Shown here in pieces: positions 9,099 to 19,013 of a stretch of DNA of 64,000 bases. The translations under genes and the position numbers were made by a program. The notes under the pieces are model-generated. The model saw only the letters and a list, made by a program, of their open reading frames with translations, had not been told where the DNA came from and ran no database searches. Positions within the stretch are counted from its first letter, which is position 1. Every line of letters starts with the position of its first letter. The DNA is from CAXDOZ01 sp963991145 (GTDB lineage Bacteria; Bacteroidota; Bacteroidia; Chitinophagales; JABDMM01), in contig CAXDOZ010000001.1 of assembly GCA_963991145.1 (NCBI GenBank), positions 1 through 64,000 on the forward strand, given 5' to 3'.

Positions 9099-10616
9099 TT
9101 AATGCTTAAAGTGACGAACTCCGGTAAACACCATTGCCATATCATGAGCATTGCAATAATCAATGCTATCCTGATCCTTTATTGATCCTCCAGGCTGAAC
9201 TACCGCAGTTACTCCTTCACCATCTGCTATCTCTACGCAGTCAGGGAATGGGAAGAATGCATCAGATGCCATTACCGATCCCTGTAAGTCGAATCCAAAT
9301 GATTTTGCCTTTGCTGCTGCCTGTCTCAAAGCATCAACTCTTGAGGTTTGCCCGCAGCCCATACCGATCATTTGTTGACCTTTTGCCAAAACAATTGTAT
9401 TTGATTTCAAATGCTTCGCACACTTTAATGCGAATTCAAGATCTTTCAACTCTTCAGCATTAGCCTGGCGATTCGTTTTAGATTCAAAGTCAGCTGCACC
9501 TTCAATATTTTTATCCTGATCCTGACTCAAAACACCGTTTAGGAGACTCTTGAATTGCTTTGGAGGAAATTCAAACATCTTCTGGCGAAGTAGAATTCTA
9601 TTCTTTTTCCCCTTCAGAATTTCCAAAGCATCTTCATCAAAATCTGGAGCGATCACAACCTCACAAAATAGCTTGTGGATCTCCTCAGCAGTTTCTGCAT
9701 CAATTTTTCTGTTTGAGATCAATATCCCGCCGAAGGCGGAAACATTATCGCAAGCTAAGGCAGCCAAATAAGCGTCTTTCAATGTCGATCTCGTTGCGAC
9801 ACCGCAGGGATTGGTATGCTTAAGAATGGCAAAACTTGTATCCTCAAACTCTGCGATCAGATGAACAGCCGCATCGATATCAACCAGGTTGTTATAGCTC
9901 AAAGCCTTGCCGTGAAGCTTGTCAAAAACCTGATCGAAGTCTCCGTAAAATGTTCCGGTCTGATGCGGGTTCTCTCCATATCTCAAACCATGTCCAATCA
10001 TCTGACTTGACTTGAAAAAATTGAATGCCTGAGCCTGATTGAACCAGTTGAAAATTGCCGAGTCGTAATGAGAACTCACTCCAAAAGCATAGATGGCAAA
10101 CTTTTGTCTAAGCTGAATGTCAGCTCTGGCGCCATGCTCATTTAAGTGTTCAAGAACTTCAGCGTATTGAGATCGCTCTGAAACGATCCAGGTGTCTCTG
10201 TAATTCTTCGCAGCTGCGCGGATAAGTGAGATACCTCCAATATCGATCTTCTCAATTATTGCTTGTTCGTCGTCCGTGGTTTTTACAGTCTCTTCAAATG
10301 GATATAGGTCAACTATGATCAGATCAATCTCCGGAATTCCGTACTCCATCATCTCTTTTACATCAGAAGCTTCGTGGCGACGACCAAGGATTCCACCAAA
10401 GATCTTTGGATGAAGAGTTTTTACTCGACCACCGAGAATAGATGGATACTCTGTGAGCCCTTCCACAGGTTTAACCGGAATTCCCAGATCCTCAATAAAT
10501 TTTTGAGTTCCTCCGGTGGAGTATAACTCAACACCTTCTTTATGTAATTTTTGAACGATTGGCCCCAAGCCGTCTTTGTGAAAAACGGATATTAAGGCAG
10601 ACTGCAGCTTTTTCAT
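9099..10616 (-). CDS. purH: Bifunctional AICAR formyltransferase / IMP cyclohydrolase PurH
   Basis: 505 residues carrying both expected parts. The N-terminal MGS-like IMP cyclohydrolase domain (about 1-150) has STGGTQKFI and GGRVKTLHPKI. The C-terminal AICAR transformylase domain has FAILKHTNPCGVA, YGENPHQTGTFYG, and SDAFFPFPD near the end. It catalyses the last two steps of de novo IMP synthesis in the cytoplasm using 10-formyl-tetrahydrofolate. It lies between purN and mreB on the same strand, an arrangement common in this phylum. An exact TAnnTTTG promoter element lies 20 bases before the ATG. Confidence 0.97.
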   Translation of the reverse strand: MKKLQSALISVFHKDGLGPIVQKLHKEGVELYSTGGTQKFIEDLGIPVKPVEGLTEYPSILGGRVKTLHPKIFGGILGRRHEASDVKEMMEYGIPEIDLIIVDLYPFEETVKTTDDEQAIIEKIDIGGISLIRAAAKNYRDTWIVSERSQYAEVLEHLNEHGARADIQLRQKFAIYAFGVSSHYDSAIFNWFNQAQAFNFFKSSQMIGHGLRYGENPHQTGTFYGDFDQVFDKLHGKALSYNNLVDIDAAVHLIAEFEDTSFAILKHTNPCGVATRSTLKDAYLAALACDNVSAFGGILISNRKIDAETAEEIHKLFCEVVIAPDFDEDALEILKGKKNRILLRQKMFEFPPKQFKSLLNGVLSQDQDKNIEGAADFESKTNRQANAEELKDLEFALKCAKHLKSNTIVLAKGQQMIGMGCGQTSRVDALRQAAAKAKSFGFDLQGSVMASDAFFPFPDCVEIADGEGVTAVVQPGGSIKDQDSIDYCNAHDMAMVFTGVRHFKH

Positions 10617-10636
10617 ATTAGGGAGAGAATTTGCTG

Positions 10637-10644
10637 CAAAATTA
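10637..10644 (-). promoter_or_regulatory. Putative promoter -7 element of purH
   Basis: TAATTTTG on the minus strand matches the Bacteroidota -7 consensus TAnnTTTG exactly, 20 bases before the purH ATG and inside the purN-purH spacer. No convincing -33 TTTG at the usual distance was seen. Confidence 0.4.
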
Positions 10645-10659
10645 AGGATTTACAAAGCT

Positions 10660-11247
10660 TTAATTATCGCTTTTGCGCACATCTGTTAGCAGCTTATCAA
10701 TGACTCTTGGGAAGTGATAATGTTCGAGTTTCAGAACCTTTGAAGCGATCTCTTCAGGACTATCATTTGGCAGAATTTCCACCTTCTCCTGGAGTATATG
10801 TTCACCCTCGTCATAGTGCTCATTTACAAAGTGTATCGTGATCCCACTTTCTTTTTCATTTTGGGCCTTAACGGCCCGATGGACATTGATACCGTACATT
10901 CCCTTCCCTCCATACTTTGGCAAAAGGGCAGGGTGAATATTGATGATCTGGTTTGGAAATGCCTCGATCAGTTTTGATGGGATCAGTTTTAAATAGCCGG
11001 CCAGAATTATCAGCTCAATATTTCTTTCACGTAGGTAAGCAATCAAATTCTCTGTATCTGGAAAATTCGTCTTATTGAGAATTACGGCTTCGATTCCCTC
11101 TTTCTCAGCTCTTTGTAAAACCCCTGCTTCTGCTCTGTTTGAAGCAATGAGATCTACATTGATATCATCGCGACCTTTAAAGTATTCGATTATCGCCTGG
11201 GCATTAGACCCGTTTCCCGAAGCAAAAATGGCAATGTTTGAGGGCAT
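10660..11247 (-). CDS. purN: Phosphoribosylglycinamide formyltransferase PurN
   Basis: 195 residues, usual length for PurN. It contains the phosphate-binding start ASGNGSNAQAII and the catalytic triad Asn103, His105 and Asp146 (NIHPALLPKYGG and YDEGEHI). It transfers a formyl group from 10-formyl-THF to GAR in purine synthesis. It is the first gene of the minus-strand purine/cell-shape unit. The ATG lies only four bases after an exact TAnnTTTG element, which suggests a very short or absent leader. Confidence 0.96.
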   Translation of the reverse strand: MPSNIAIFASGNGSNAQAIIEYFKGRDDINVDLIASNRAEAGVLQRAEKEGIEAVILNKTNFPDTENLIAYLRERNIELIILAGYLKLIPSKLIEAFPNQIINIHPALLPKYGGKGMYGINVHRAVKAQNEKESGITIHFVNEHYDEGEHILQEKVEILPNDSPEEIASKVLKLEHYHFPRVIDKLLTDVRKSDN

Positions 11248-11251
11248 AGGG

Positions 11252-11259
11252 CAAAGGTA
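11252..11259 (-). promoter_or_regulatory. Putative promoter -7 element directly before purN
   Basis: TACCTTTG on the minus strand fits TAnnTTTG exactly. Only CCCT separates it from the purN ATG. A TTAG lies 20 bases further upstream where a TTG/TTTG -33 box would sit. With this spacing transcription would start at or next to the start codon. Confidence 0.5.
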
Positions 11260-11331
11260 GAAGAACCTTCGAAGCGACTAAGAATAAATCTTCTTCAAGT
11301 TTCAAGATTTTCTTTAACCTTGAATTGAAGA

Positions 11332-12468
11332 ATGAAAGTCCCCTTTTTAAAACTTCATAGATCTGAGAATGATAGTGCTGCTATTCAGGAAGCCCTTCAG
11401 AGCGGCTCTTTAGCTGGTGGAGGGGTTTTTTATGAGCGAGCTAAAGAACTTTTGTCCTCTAAATTTGGATTTAAGGACCTGATCTTAACTCAGAGCTGCA
11501 CCTCCGCTCTGGAGTTTTCGGCAGAACTACTTGATATTAAGCCAGGTGATGAAGTAATTGTTCCTTCCTACGCCTATGTCTCCACTGCAGGGGCATTCGC
11601 AAATAAAGGGGCACGATTAAGGTTTGCTGATAGCACAAGTGAGCATCCAAACATTGACCCCGATTCAGTAGCAGATCTTATTAGCGATCAGACCAAAGCT
11701 ATTGTTGCTCTTCATTATGGAGGTGACTCATGTGAGATGGATAAGCTAACAAGTCTGGCCAGTGAGCAGAATATTGCACTGGTTGAAGATGCGGCACATT
11801 GTATTGGCTCAAAGTGGAGGGATTCCTATTTGGGATCAATTGGCGATCTCGGAGCCTTGTCTTTTCAGGAAACAAAGAATGTAAGTTCCGGAGAGGGTGG
11901 GGCATTAATAATAAATGATCCGGAGCTGATACAAAGATCAAGAGTCTACTCAGAGAAGGGAACTAATAGATCAGATTTCCTTGAAGGGAAGATTGATAGA
12001 TACGACTGGGTTGGAAGAGGTACTTCTGTAAAACCTGGAGAATTGATTTGTGCCGCTCTTTGGTCTCAACTTACTGAGGTTGATCTTATAAACAGTAAAA
12101 GGAAGAGCATTTGTCAGACCTACTCTGATGAATTATCCGGATTAGAATCTTCCGGTAGAATCACAATACCAATGTCTTACACGGAATCTACTGGGAATGG
12201 ACATATCTTCTCCATAGTCCTCAACTCCCTGGCCGAGCGTGATCAACTTATTAATTATTTAAGTTCAAATGGGATTCAGGCATTCTTTCATTACGGAGCA
12301 TTACACAATAGTCCTTTTTCAAAGAAGGAATTTAATGAGGGAAATGACCTTAAGAATGCAGAGCGATTTGCAATTGGTCTCATACGACTTCCTGTCTATC
12401 CCTCTTTAACTGAGCAGGAACTTGAATACGTAATTGAAAAAGTAAAACTTGGAATTCCTAGCGGATAG
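11332..12468 (+). CDS. WecE-like PLP-dependent sugar aminotransferase (DegT/DnrJ/EryC1 family)
   Basis: 378 residues. The PLP-binding Lys182 sits in SFQETKNVSSGEGGA. Two stretches, EKGTNRSDF and LICAALWSQL, follow the pattern of WecE, which makes dTDP-4-amino-4,6-dideoxygalactose from the dTDP-4-keto-6-deoxy sugar. The expected role is therefore 4-amination of a nucleotide 6-deoxyhexose for a surface glycan. The dTDP-sugar supply genes (RmlA, RmlB) are not in the window. The 3' end overlaps by 11 bases the 3' end of the converging giant cargo gene. A near-match TAACCTTG lies 9 bases before the start. Family is certain, exact substrate inferred. Confidence 0.85.
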   Translation: MKVPFLKLHRSENDSAAIQEALQSGSLAGGGVFYERAKELLSSKFGFKDLILTQSCTSALEFSAELLDIKPGDEVIVPSYAYVSTAGAFANKGARLRFADSTSEHPNIDPDSVADLISDQTKAIVALHYGGDSCEMDKLTSLASEQNIALVEDAAHCIGSKWRDSYLGSIGDLGALSFQETKNVSSGEGGALIINDPELIQRSRVYSEKGTNRSDFLEGKIDRYDWVGRGTSVKPGELICAALWSQLTEVDLINSKRKSICQTYSDELSGLESSGRITIPMSYTESTGNGHIFSIVLNSLAERDQLINYLSSNGIQAFFHYGALHNSPFSKKEFNEGNDLKNAERFAIGLIRLPVYPSLTEQELEYVIEKVKLGIPSG

Positions 12469-15400
12469 TGAAAGTCTTCTTGATCGGTTTTGAATCTGTT
12501 TTAATTTCGAAGTAGTAGTTCCCACTTGCATATGGAAGAACTGACAATGAAAGTGAGTTTTGCCCCTCTTCTAAAATCACCCCTTTATTCTGATAGACCA
12601 ATTCTCCGTAACTACTATAGATTCTAATATCTACCTGTTGTGAGCTGCTAACTACCAGCTCCATATTTACCGTGGTGCTTGTCGGGCTCGGATAGGGCCC
12701 AATAACCTGAACGACATCATCAGTTGCAATACAAATAGAGTTATTATCAAGAGTATTTTCTCCTCCTCCATTTACATTAATTGCTTCAATGCATAATGCT
12801 TCTGAGTTGGCATTTGTATTAACCAAAACTTCAGAGTTTAATTGATACATCATCTGTTGGCCAACATCCAGAAATCCACTCCACGATTCAACGATCCTTG
12901 TGTTCTCACCATATCTGACAACCAGATCTGCTGAAACTATTGGTGTAGTGGCCAGATTCAAAAGTCTAACAGAAGGAGATAATGCTGATAGATCTGCCCC
13001 TACGATTCTCTCGGAATAAGTTAGATCATCCAATGCAAGGTCAATGTCCGGTACTTCGAGAGTTATGCTCTGATTCGACATACTCAGGCAACCTTGATCT
13101 GAAATGGTTTGAAGCTCAATTTCAAAACTTCCGTTTGATTGATATGTATGAGTTGGATTTTCATCATTACTACCTGAGCTTCCATCCCCGAAATCCCAAT
13201 TGTACTGGTCCCCTCCACTACTTTCATTGGTGAATTGAATTTGAATAGGGGCATTGCCAAACTGCGGTGAGAATGTGAATCCTGAAACTGGATTTGGATA
13301 GACATTAAATCTCTGTGATGCTGAATCAAAGCATCCACCTTCTGTACTTATTGAAAGTGAAATAGATTGGCTTCCCGTATCTGAAAGGAAAATTGAATCT
13401 ATTGGCTTGGTAGAAAAATTGATCCCATTGTAAGCCCAAACCTGAGAAATGATTGGATCTTGAGGAGATAAGCTTTGATTTTCAAGAATTAGGTAATTGT
13501 CCAGACAAGCAGTGTCCAAGTTAAAAACTGCAGCAGGGGGAGCCGTAATTCCAACCGTATCAGTGATGGAGTTTACACAGCCAATAGCATTGGTTACAGT
13601 AAGAGTAACCTCGAAATCTCCAATGGAAGGAAAACTATTGCTCGGGTTTTGAGTATTGTAAACTGAGCCATCTCCCATTACCCAATTCCAGGATACTATT
13701 GACAATGAATTTGTCTCATCAAAGAAGTTTGTAGTGGCCCCGATGCAGGTATTTTCAAATGAGAATTCCGGTATGAGAGATGGAAAGATCTCGATCCTTT
13801 GGGCAAATGTATCTGGGCAAGCTTTATCTGAAATTGTAACCAGCTCAATAGTGTCAAAACCTGTCCCTGAGAATGAATAATTGAGATTGGAATTTGTACC
13901 AACGAGCAATCCATTACGATACCAAAAATTCTGACTGATAGTATCTGGTGCCTGAACACTGGAGAGATTTATGAATTCACTCTCAACATTGGCGCAGATT
14001 ACGGAAGATTGGAATAATGCAGTAGGACTTTGATTGACGGGTACAAATCCAATGAAATTATCCGAACATCCCGAGTCAGTAATAACAACTAAGCTAACCT
14101 GATAGGAACCTGCATTAGGAAAAATGAAGCTTGGATTTTGAATTGAAGAGCTATCTAATCCATCAAAATCCCATTGCCAGGTTATAATGTTTTCTCCTGG
14201 TCCAGCCGAGGACTGGTCATTAAATGAACTGGAGGTCCCAAGACAGGCGGTATCAAAAGTGAAAGAAGCATTTGGCTTGTTCCCTTTTACTCTTACAAAG
14301 GAGCTATCAATTCCAAGACATCCATTTATAGATGTGGCCTGAAGGAAATAAACTCCAGTGACACTAACCTCTGCACTTAATCCCGTGTCTCCAGTATTCC
14401 ATAGAGTTGATTGGACTTCACTTGTGTCACTTACTATGAAAATCCTATCTCCAGAACATAGTGTGGTATCTGGACCAATATCGACAGAGATAGCAAATGA
14501 GTCAATTCTCAATCTGGTGGTATCAAGCACTCTTCTGCAACCTTGCTGGTTCTTGATTTGAACATAATAATCTCCATCAATGGATGTCGTAATGGAGCTA
14601 GATGTATCTCCTATATTCCATAAGAATGAGTACGGCCCTGTTGCTCCAGCAAAAATTCGAATTGAATCTCCAAGGCAAATTGAGGTGTCTGTAGTCTCAG
14701 GAAGAAGGTCTCCTCGTACAAGAACTGTATCTGATTTTATCAATCCAAAAACATCTATCACACTTACCCAGTACTTTCCATTTGCCTGTATTGTAATAGA
14801 TTGACTTGTGTCTCCGGTAGACCAGAGATAGGACACAAAACCATCTGCTGCAGCCAGGACACTATCGCATAAATTATCCAGGTTAAGGTCCTTCCCAAGG
14901 CTTAAAATGGGCGAGAGTTGTTGATACTGCCATTTTGATAAGATCTCCCTCTTTTCAGGGTCTATGTGACCTTTTAAGATCAATAGATTGTAAAGACTCC
15001 CATTAAAGTACTGGTTTGTGTTATTGACTGTACTCCAACCAATTCTAAAATTGGATGTCGCTGACATTGCAGTAGCAGGAGAGTCAATGCCCTGCGATAC
15101 TTCATTTATTACGAGCTCAATATTTCCCTGGCTGTCAACAATCCCATTTACCAGACTAACTTTTGTGCTGTCAATTCCAGATATAGAATTCACAGAACTG
15201 CCTGTTGTAGCATCTCGAAATTGCCATATCCCTGTACTTAAGGTTCTAAGCAGAAGACCTCCTCCAGATGAACTTCCATTATTGAATACTCCAAATAGGG
15301 AACCGTTCAATGAGTTCTGATCAGGAATAACAGAGCTATAGACTGCAATAGGGTCAGAGGCCGAACCATTAAAAGGCAAATTAAAAAACTGGGAAGAACC

Positions 15401-18115
15401 ATCGAACTTTACTACTGGCCTTCCAGCCAATTTTGGTTCAGAAGAAATTAGAATTGGCCTTCGCGAAGAGTTGCTTTGAGAGGCATCATTCATAAATATC
15501 CCTGCGTCAAGCCAGGTATTTATCTGACCATTACTGGTATCGATGATTAGAGAATCATTTGCTGATAAATAAACACAAACAGCACTGTCATTTTTCGGGT
15601 CAAAAAATAAAACCTCAACTGTCTCAGAAGAGATCGAGTCTAAGCAGGAATTAAAAGACCAAACTCTAATGAACAATGAGCTGATCCCTGCTGGGAAAGT
15701 AAAGTTTCCAGACAGGTCTCTACTGTAAGATGAGTTTTGGACAGTATTGGCAAATTGACTATCAAGTGCGATCTCCAATCGATAGTATTCGGCATTTAAT
15801 ACACTGTTCCATCCAATAAAGAATGAAGCATTAGAAGATACCTGTCCATCAACCGGGGAATAAACTTCTGTAGAGAGCGGTAAATCTGGAGAAGCTTCAA
15901 CATCTATCTGAAAACTGCTATCTATTGAACAGAATTCAGAGCTTGTTACAGTAAGACTTGCATTAAAGATTCCTGCAGTTGGGTAATTATAAATAGGATT
16001 TTGAATGAGGCTGCTATCACCATTTCCAAACCTCCAAATCCATGAATTAATGCTACCAGTGCCACTAATAGAGCTCATGTCTATGAAAGAAACTGGAAGG
16101 AAACTGCAAACAACATTTCCAGGATCGATTTGAAGTCCAACTTCAGGAACTGGGTTAACAAGGACAGTATCTGTAGTTTCTCCCACGCATCCTGAATCAG
16201 AGCTTACAAGGAGATTGACAATTTGAATCCCCGAATTTTGGAATACATGACCTGGATTTTGTTGGATGCTTTGGTTTCCATCCCCAAAATCCCATTGCCA
16301 TGAGATGACAGTGCTGGGAGGTATAGTTGAACTCTGGTCAATGAAGAATGTCGTATCTCCAAGGCAAACAGTATCTGCAACAAAGCTCACCACAGGTGCC
16401 TGACCTGAGATTGTAACATTGATTGTGTCTCTGGCTTCGCATCCTGCATTGTTTACCCCACGAAGCCAATATGGTCCGCTTGTGTCAACCTGAATTGTAC
16501 TATTGCTAGAACCAGTACTCCATAAGTAGGAAACAGTAAGACTATCTCCAATAAAAAGTCCTATGGAGTTCATAGCGCATAATGAAGTATCGTTTCCTAG
16601 TGAAAAGTTTACACTGTAGAGGTCAAAATCAATATATATAGTGTCGGAGTAGCGAGAGCATCCAATTGAGTCGGTAACTACTACGAAGTACATACCTGTA
16701 TCAGCAATCAAAATAGAAGGACTTGTATCTCCTGTCGACCATTGGAAGCTGAAGCTACTATCAGAAATATTTATTGCTGTCCATTCAATGGTATCACCTT
16801 CACAGATGGTTGAATCCGAAAAGTTGTTTACTTCCGTGGGGAATGAAAGGGTGATGGTATCAAATTGGACCAGGCCAAGATGACTTTCCGCTTGAACATA
16901 GTATGTTCCTGAGCTTGAAACATTAATACTATCGATTGTAGACCCCGTACTCCAGCTTATAGATTTAAAATCCCCATCCACCTTAAGGGTTTGATCACAG
17001 AATCCATATTGCTCGCGACTTTTACCTAGTTCGAGCACTGGGCTATATTTTGATTGGAGGTAAACCTGAACTCTCTCCTGATCAAAGGAGATTAGTGATG
17101 TATCATATACAATCACCTCGGCAATTTCCCCGAAGAGATACTGGTTTGAATTGCTAAGACCCGACCAACCAATTCTTATTGAATCGCTCAGTCCTTCAGG
17201 AGAAACATTATTTGCACTTCCCTGTACATTGCCATCTCTGGAGAAAATCAGATTGGAATCTGACTGGATCCTAAGTTCAAACATATCCGCACTCGAGGTG
17301 TCATTTGCTTGTAGTGAAAACAGAAAAGTTGAGCCAGCTGGATACGAAAACTGCCAATCACCGGAAACATGATTCCTTATCAAATAGCCTCCTTGAGCTG
17401 GGACTCCATTTTGAAATTGACCTATTACAGGTCCAAAATTTGTATTGTTAGCTGATCTGCAAATCACAAAATAGTGCGCAGCAGTAAAGGAATCGGAATC
17501 AAGTCCTAACTCCAAATACTCGCCCCCTTGAAACTCAATGGATGGTTTGCCATTGAATCTAGAGGATGAAGGAACTATAATGGGTTCAAAACTTACACCG
17601 CCAGCCTGAGCATGACGCCCGTTAGATGAGCGGTCTAACCAATTTGAAACCTGACCTGGTGTGTTTTCAATGATACCGGTATCGGCGGAGTACCAGGCTC
17701 TTGGGGCTACTCCGTTCCTTGGGGTAAAGATTGAAAATTTGCAGGTCTTGCTCCAGGGGCTGAAAACTCCAGCCGAATCTCCCCGGACTCTCCAGAAATA
17801 GCTATCTCCCATGAAAGGAAGGACCAGGTTGGTATCCATAGAGTTAAGGGAAATACTGATAATCGGACTACTAAATGATTGAGCAGTATCTATTTCAAGC
17901 TCATATGAATCGAATGTTTTTAAAGTGCCCCAGGAGAACTCAATACTGTCTGACTCAAAGGATTGCTGATTGTTTGGGGATGCCGGAATTGGGAGATTGC
18001 TCTGAGCTTGAATGGCAAAGCATTGAAACAGCATGGACAACCCAATGAGAAGTGCAGATTTTAGCTTATATATCTCTATGTAGCAAATAGCTTTTGAGGT
18101 TGGGATTGGTATCAA
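12458..18115 (-). CDS. Giant T9SS type A cargo protein with duplicated LamG-like/PKD architecture
   Basis: 1,885 residues. A signal peptide (SALLIGLSMLFQCFAIQAQ) follows a TTG start, supported by AAAGGAG four bases upstream. Two large units repeat the same order. Unit 1 has an FN3-like segment (about 44-125), a LamG-like domain (137-355), three short WSTG modules (near 385, 455, 530) and two PKD domains (WQWDFGDG near 607, WIWRFGNG near 693). Unit 2 has an FN3-like segment (780-850), LamG-like domain (845-1050), three WSTG/WNTG modules (near 1095, 1165, 1239) and several PKD domains (WQWDF near 1312, WNWVMGDG near 1475, YNWDFGDG near 1638). The last ~75 residues, ending KPIKKTFTIR, form a type A T9SS sorting domain. 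It is therefore expected to be secreted and anchored to the cell surface. LamG and PKD folds suggest glycan binding or adhesion; no catalytic domain is seen. Confidence 0.88.
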   Translation of the reverse strand: MIPIPTSKAICYIEIYKLKSALLIGLSMLFQCFAIQAQSNLPIPASPNNQQSFESDSIEFSWGTLKTFDSYELEIDTAQSFSSPIISISLNSMDTNLVLPFMGDSYFWRVRGDSAGVFSPWSKTCKFSIFTPRNGVAPRAWYSADTGIIENTPGQVSNWLDRSSNGRHAQAGGVSFEPIIVPSSSRFNGKPSIEFQGGEYLELGLDSDSFTAAHYFVICRSANNTNFGPVIGQFQNGVPAQGGYLIRNHVSGDWQFSYPAGSTFLFSLQANDTSSADMFELRIQSDSNLIFSRDGNVQGSANNVSPEGLSDSIRIGWSGLSNSNQYLFGEIAEVIVYDTSLISFDQERVQVYLQSKYSPVLELGKSREQYGFCDQTLKVDGDFKSISWSTGSTIDSINVSSSGTYYVQAESHLGLVQFDTITLSFPTEVNNFSDSTICEGDTIEWTAINISDSSFSFQWSTGDTSPSILIADTGMYFVVVTDSIGCSRYSDTIYIDFDLYSVNFSLGNDTSLCAMNSIGLFIGDSLTVSYLWSTGSSNSTIQVDTSGPYWLRGVNNAGCEARDTINVTISGQAPVVSFVADTVCLGDTTFFIDQSSTIPPSTVISWQWDFGDGNQSIQQNPGHVFQNSGIQIVNLLVSSDSGCVGETTDTVLVNPVPEVGLQIDPGNVVCSFLPVSFIDMSSISGTGSINSWIWRFGNGDSSLIQNPIYNYPTAGIFNASLTVTSSEFCSIDSSFQIDVEASPDLPLSTEVYSPVDGQVSSNASFFIGWNSVLNAEYYRLEIALDSQFANTVQNSSYSRDLSGNFTFPAGISSLFIRVWSFNSCLDSISSETVEVLFFDPKNDSAVCVYLSANDSLIIDTSNGQINTWLDAGIFMNDASQSNSSRRPILISSEPKLAGRPVVKFDGSSQFFNLPFNGSASDPIAVYSSVIPDQNSLNGSLFGVFNNGSSSGGGLLLRTLSTGIWQFRDATTGSSVNSISGIDSTKVSLVNGIVDSQGNIELVINEVSQGIDSPATAMSATSNFRIGWSTVNNTNQYFNGSLYNLLILKGHIDPEKREILSKWQYQQLSPILSLGKDLNLDNLCDSVLAAADGFVSYLWSTGDTSQSITIQANGKYWVSVIDVFGLIKSDTVLVRGDLLPETTDTSICLGDSIRIFAGATGPYSFLWNIGDTSSSITTSIDGDYYVQIKNQQGCRRVLDTTRLRIDSFAISVDIGPDTTLCSGDRIFIVSDTSEVQSTLWNTGDTGLSAEVSVTGVYFLQATSINGCLGIDSSFVRVKGNKPNASFTFDTACLGTSSSFNDQSSAGPGENIITWQWDFDGLDSSSIQNPSFIFPNAGSYQVSLVVITDSGCSDNFIGFVPVNQSPTALFQSSVICANVESEFINLSSVQAPDTISQNFWYRNGLLVGTNSNLNYSFSGTGFDTIELVTISDKACPDTFAQRIEIFPSLIPEFSFENTCIGATTNFFDETNSLSIVSWNWVMGDGSVYNTQNPSNSFPSIGDFEVTLTVTNAIGCVNSITDTVGITAPPAAVFNLDTACLDNYLILENQSLSPQDPIISQVWAYNGINFSTKPIDSIFLSDTGSQSISLSISTEGGCFDSASQRFNVYPNPVSGFTFSPQFGNAPIQIQFTNESSGGDQYNWDFGDGSSGSNDENPTHTYQSNGSFEIELQTISDQGCLSMSNQSITLEVPDIDLALDDLTYSERIVGADLSALSPSVRLLNLATTPIVSADLVVRYGENTRIVESWSGFLDVGQQMMYQLNSEVLVNTNANSEALCIEAINVNGGGENTLDNNSICIATDDVVQVIGPYPSPTSTTVNMELVVSSSQQVDIRIYSSYGELVYQNKGVILEEGQNSLSLSVLPYASGNYYFEIKTDSKPIKKTFTIR

Positions 18116-18142
18116 AATTCTCCTTTCTTTGCATCAATAGTA

Positions 18143-18997
18143 ATGGAAGCAGAAAAGATACAATCCTGGGATCGTGAAATCAAATCTACAAAGGGATTAC
18201 TAGATATAAACCTGGGTGAAATTTGGAGGTATAGAGACCTTCTTTGGCTGTTTGTACGAAGAGACTTTGTCGCAATGTACAAGCAGACGATTCTGGGTCC
18301 GATCTGGTTTTTTATACAACCGCTTTTAACCACCATTACATTCACAATAATATTCGGTCGTTTAGCTAAGATAAGCACTGACAGTATTCCGCCCTTAGCT
18401 TTCTATTTGGCAGGGGTCACTCTTTGGAACTACTTTGCCGATTGTATTGTAAAGACCTCAAACACATTTACTATAAATGCCAACATCTTCGGAAAGGTCT
18501 ATTTCCCAAGAATGATTGTCCCTTTATCAGTAGTGGTCTCCAATTTGTTAAAGCTAGGAGTCCAGCTAATTCTCTTTATCGCTGTATGGGGATATTATTA
18601 CTCACAGGGAAGCATTAGCCCTACCTGGGCCCTTGTAATGCTTCCTTTTTTGATTTTGATTATGGCAGGACTGGGGCTGGGCTCGGGTATCCTGATTAGT
18701 TCGCTTACTACTAAGTATAGGGATCTTCAGTTTTTGGTGCAATTTGGGGTTCAGCTTCTAATGTATGGATCACCAGTAGTTTTCCCTTATTCTGTTGCGA
18801 AAGGAACAAAGTTTGAAATTCTATTGCAGATCAATCCTGTGACTGGGGTGATTGAAGCATTTAGATATGCTACTCTGGGAACAGGAGAGCTAAGCATGTC
18901 ATTATTGGCTTACAGTGTTGTGTTCATGATTATCCTACTCTTTGCAGGTGTTGTTTCCTTCAATAAAGTAGAGAAGAATTTCATGGATACTGTTTAA
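18143..18997 (+). CDS. wzm: ABC-2 type polysaccharide exporter permease (Wzm)
   Basis: 284 residues with six predicted membrane segments and the N-terminal region YRDLLWLFVRRDFVAMYKQTILGPIWFFIQPL, typical of Wzm/TagG-type ABC-2 permeases. Together with the ATPase downstream (16-base gap) it would move a completed undecaprenol-linked glycan across the inner membrane. Its start lies only 27 bases from the start of the divergent giant cargo gene, so the two promoters must overlap coding sequence. The start is the first ATG after that spacer and matches family N-termini. Confidence 0.93.
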   Translation: MEAEKIQSWDREIKSTKGLLDINLGEIWRYRDLLWLFVRRDFVAMYKQTILGPIWFFIQPLLTTITFTIIFGRLAKISTDSIPPLAFYLAGVTLWNYFADCIVKTSNTFTINANIFGKVYFPRMIVPLSVVVSNLLKLGVQLILFIAVWGYYYSQGSISPTWALVMLPFLILIMAGLGLGSGILISSLTTKYRDLQFLVQFGVQLLMYGSPVVFPYSVAKGTKFEILLQINPVTGVIEAFRYATLGTGELSMSLLAYSVVFMIILLFAGVVSFNKVEKNFMDTV

Positions 18998-19013
18998 ATC
19001 GATCAAGCTTAAG

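Noticed and set aside
18112..18378. Extra small gene on the minus strand upstream of the giant cargo gene
   Set aside because: Falls inside the wzm coding region; no signal peptide or family feature.
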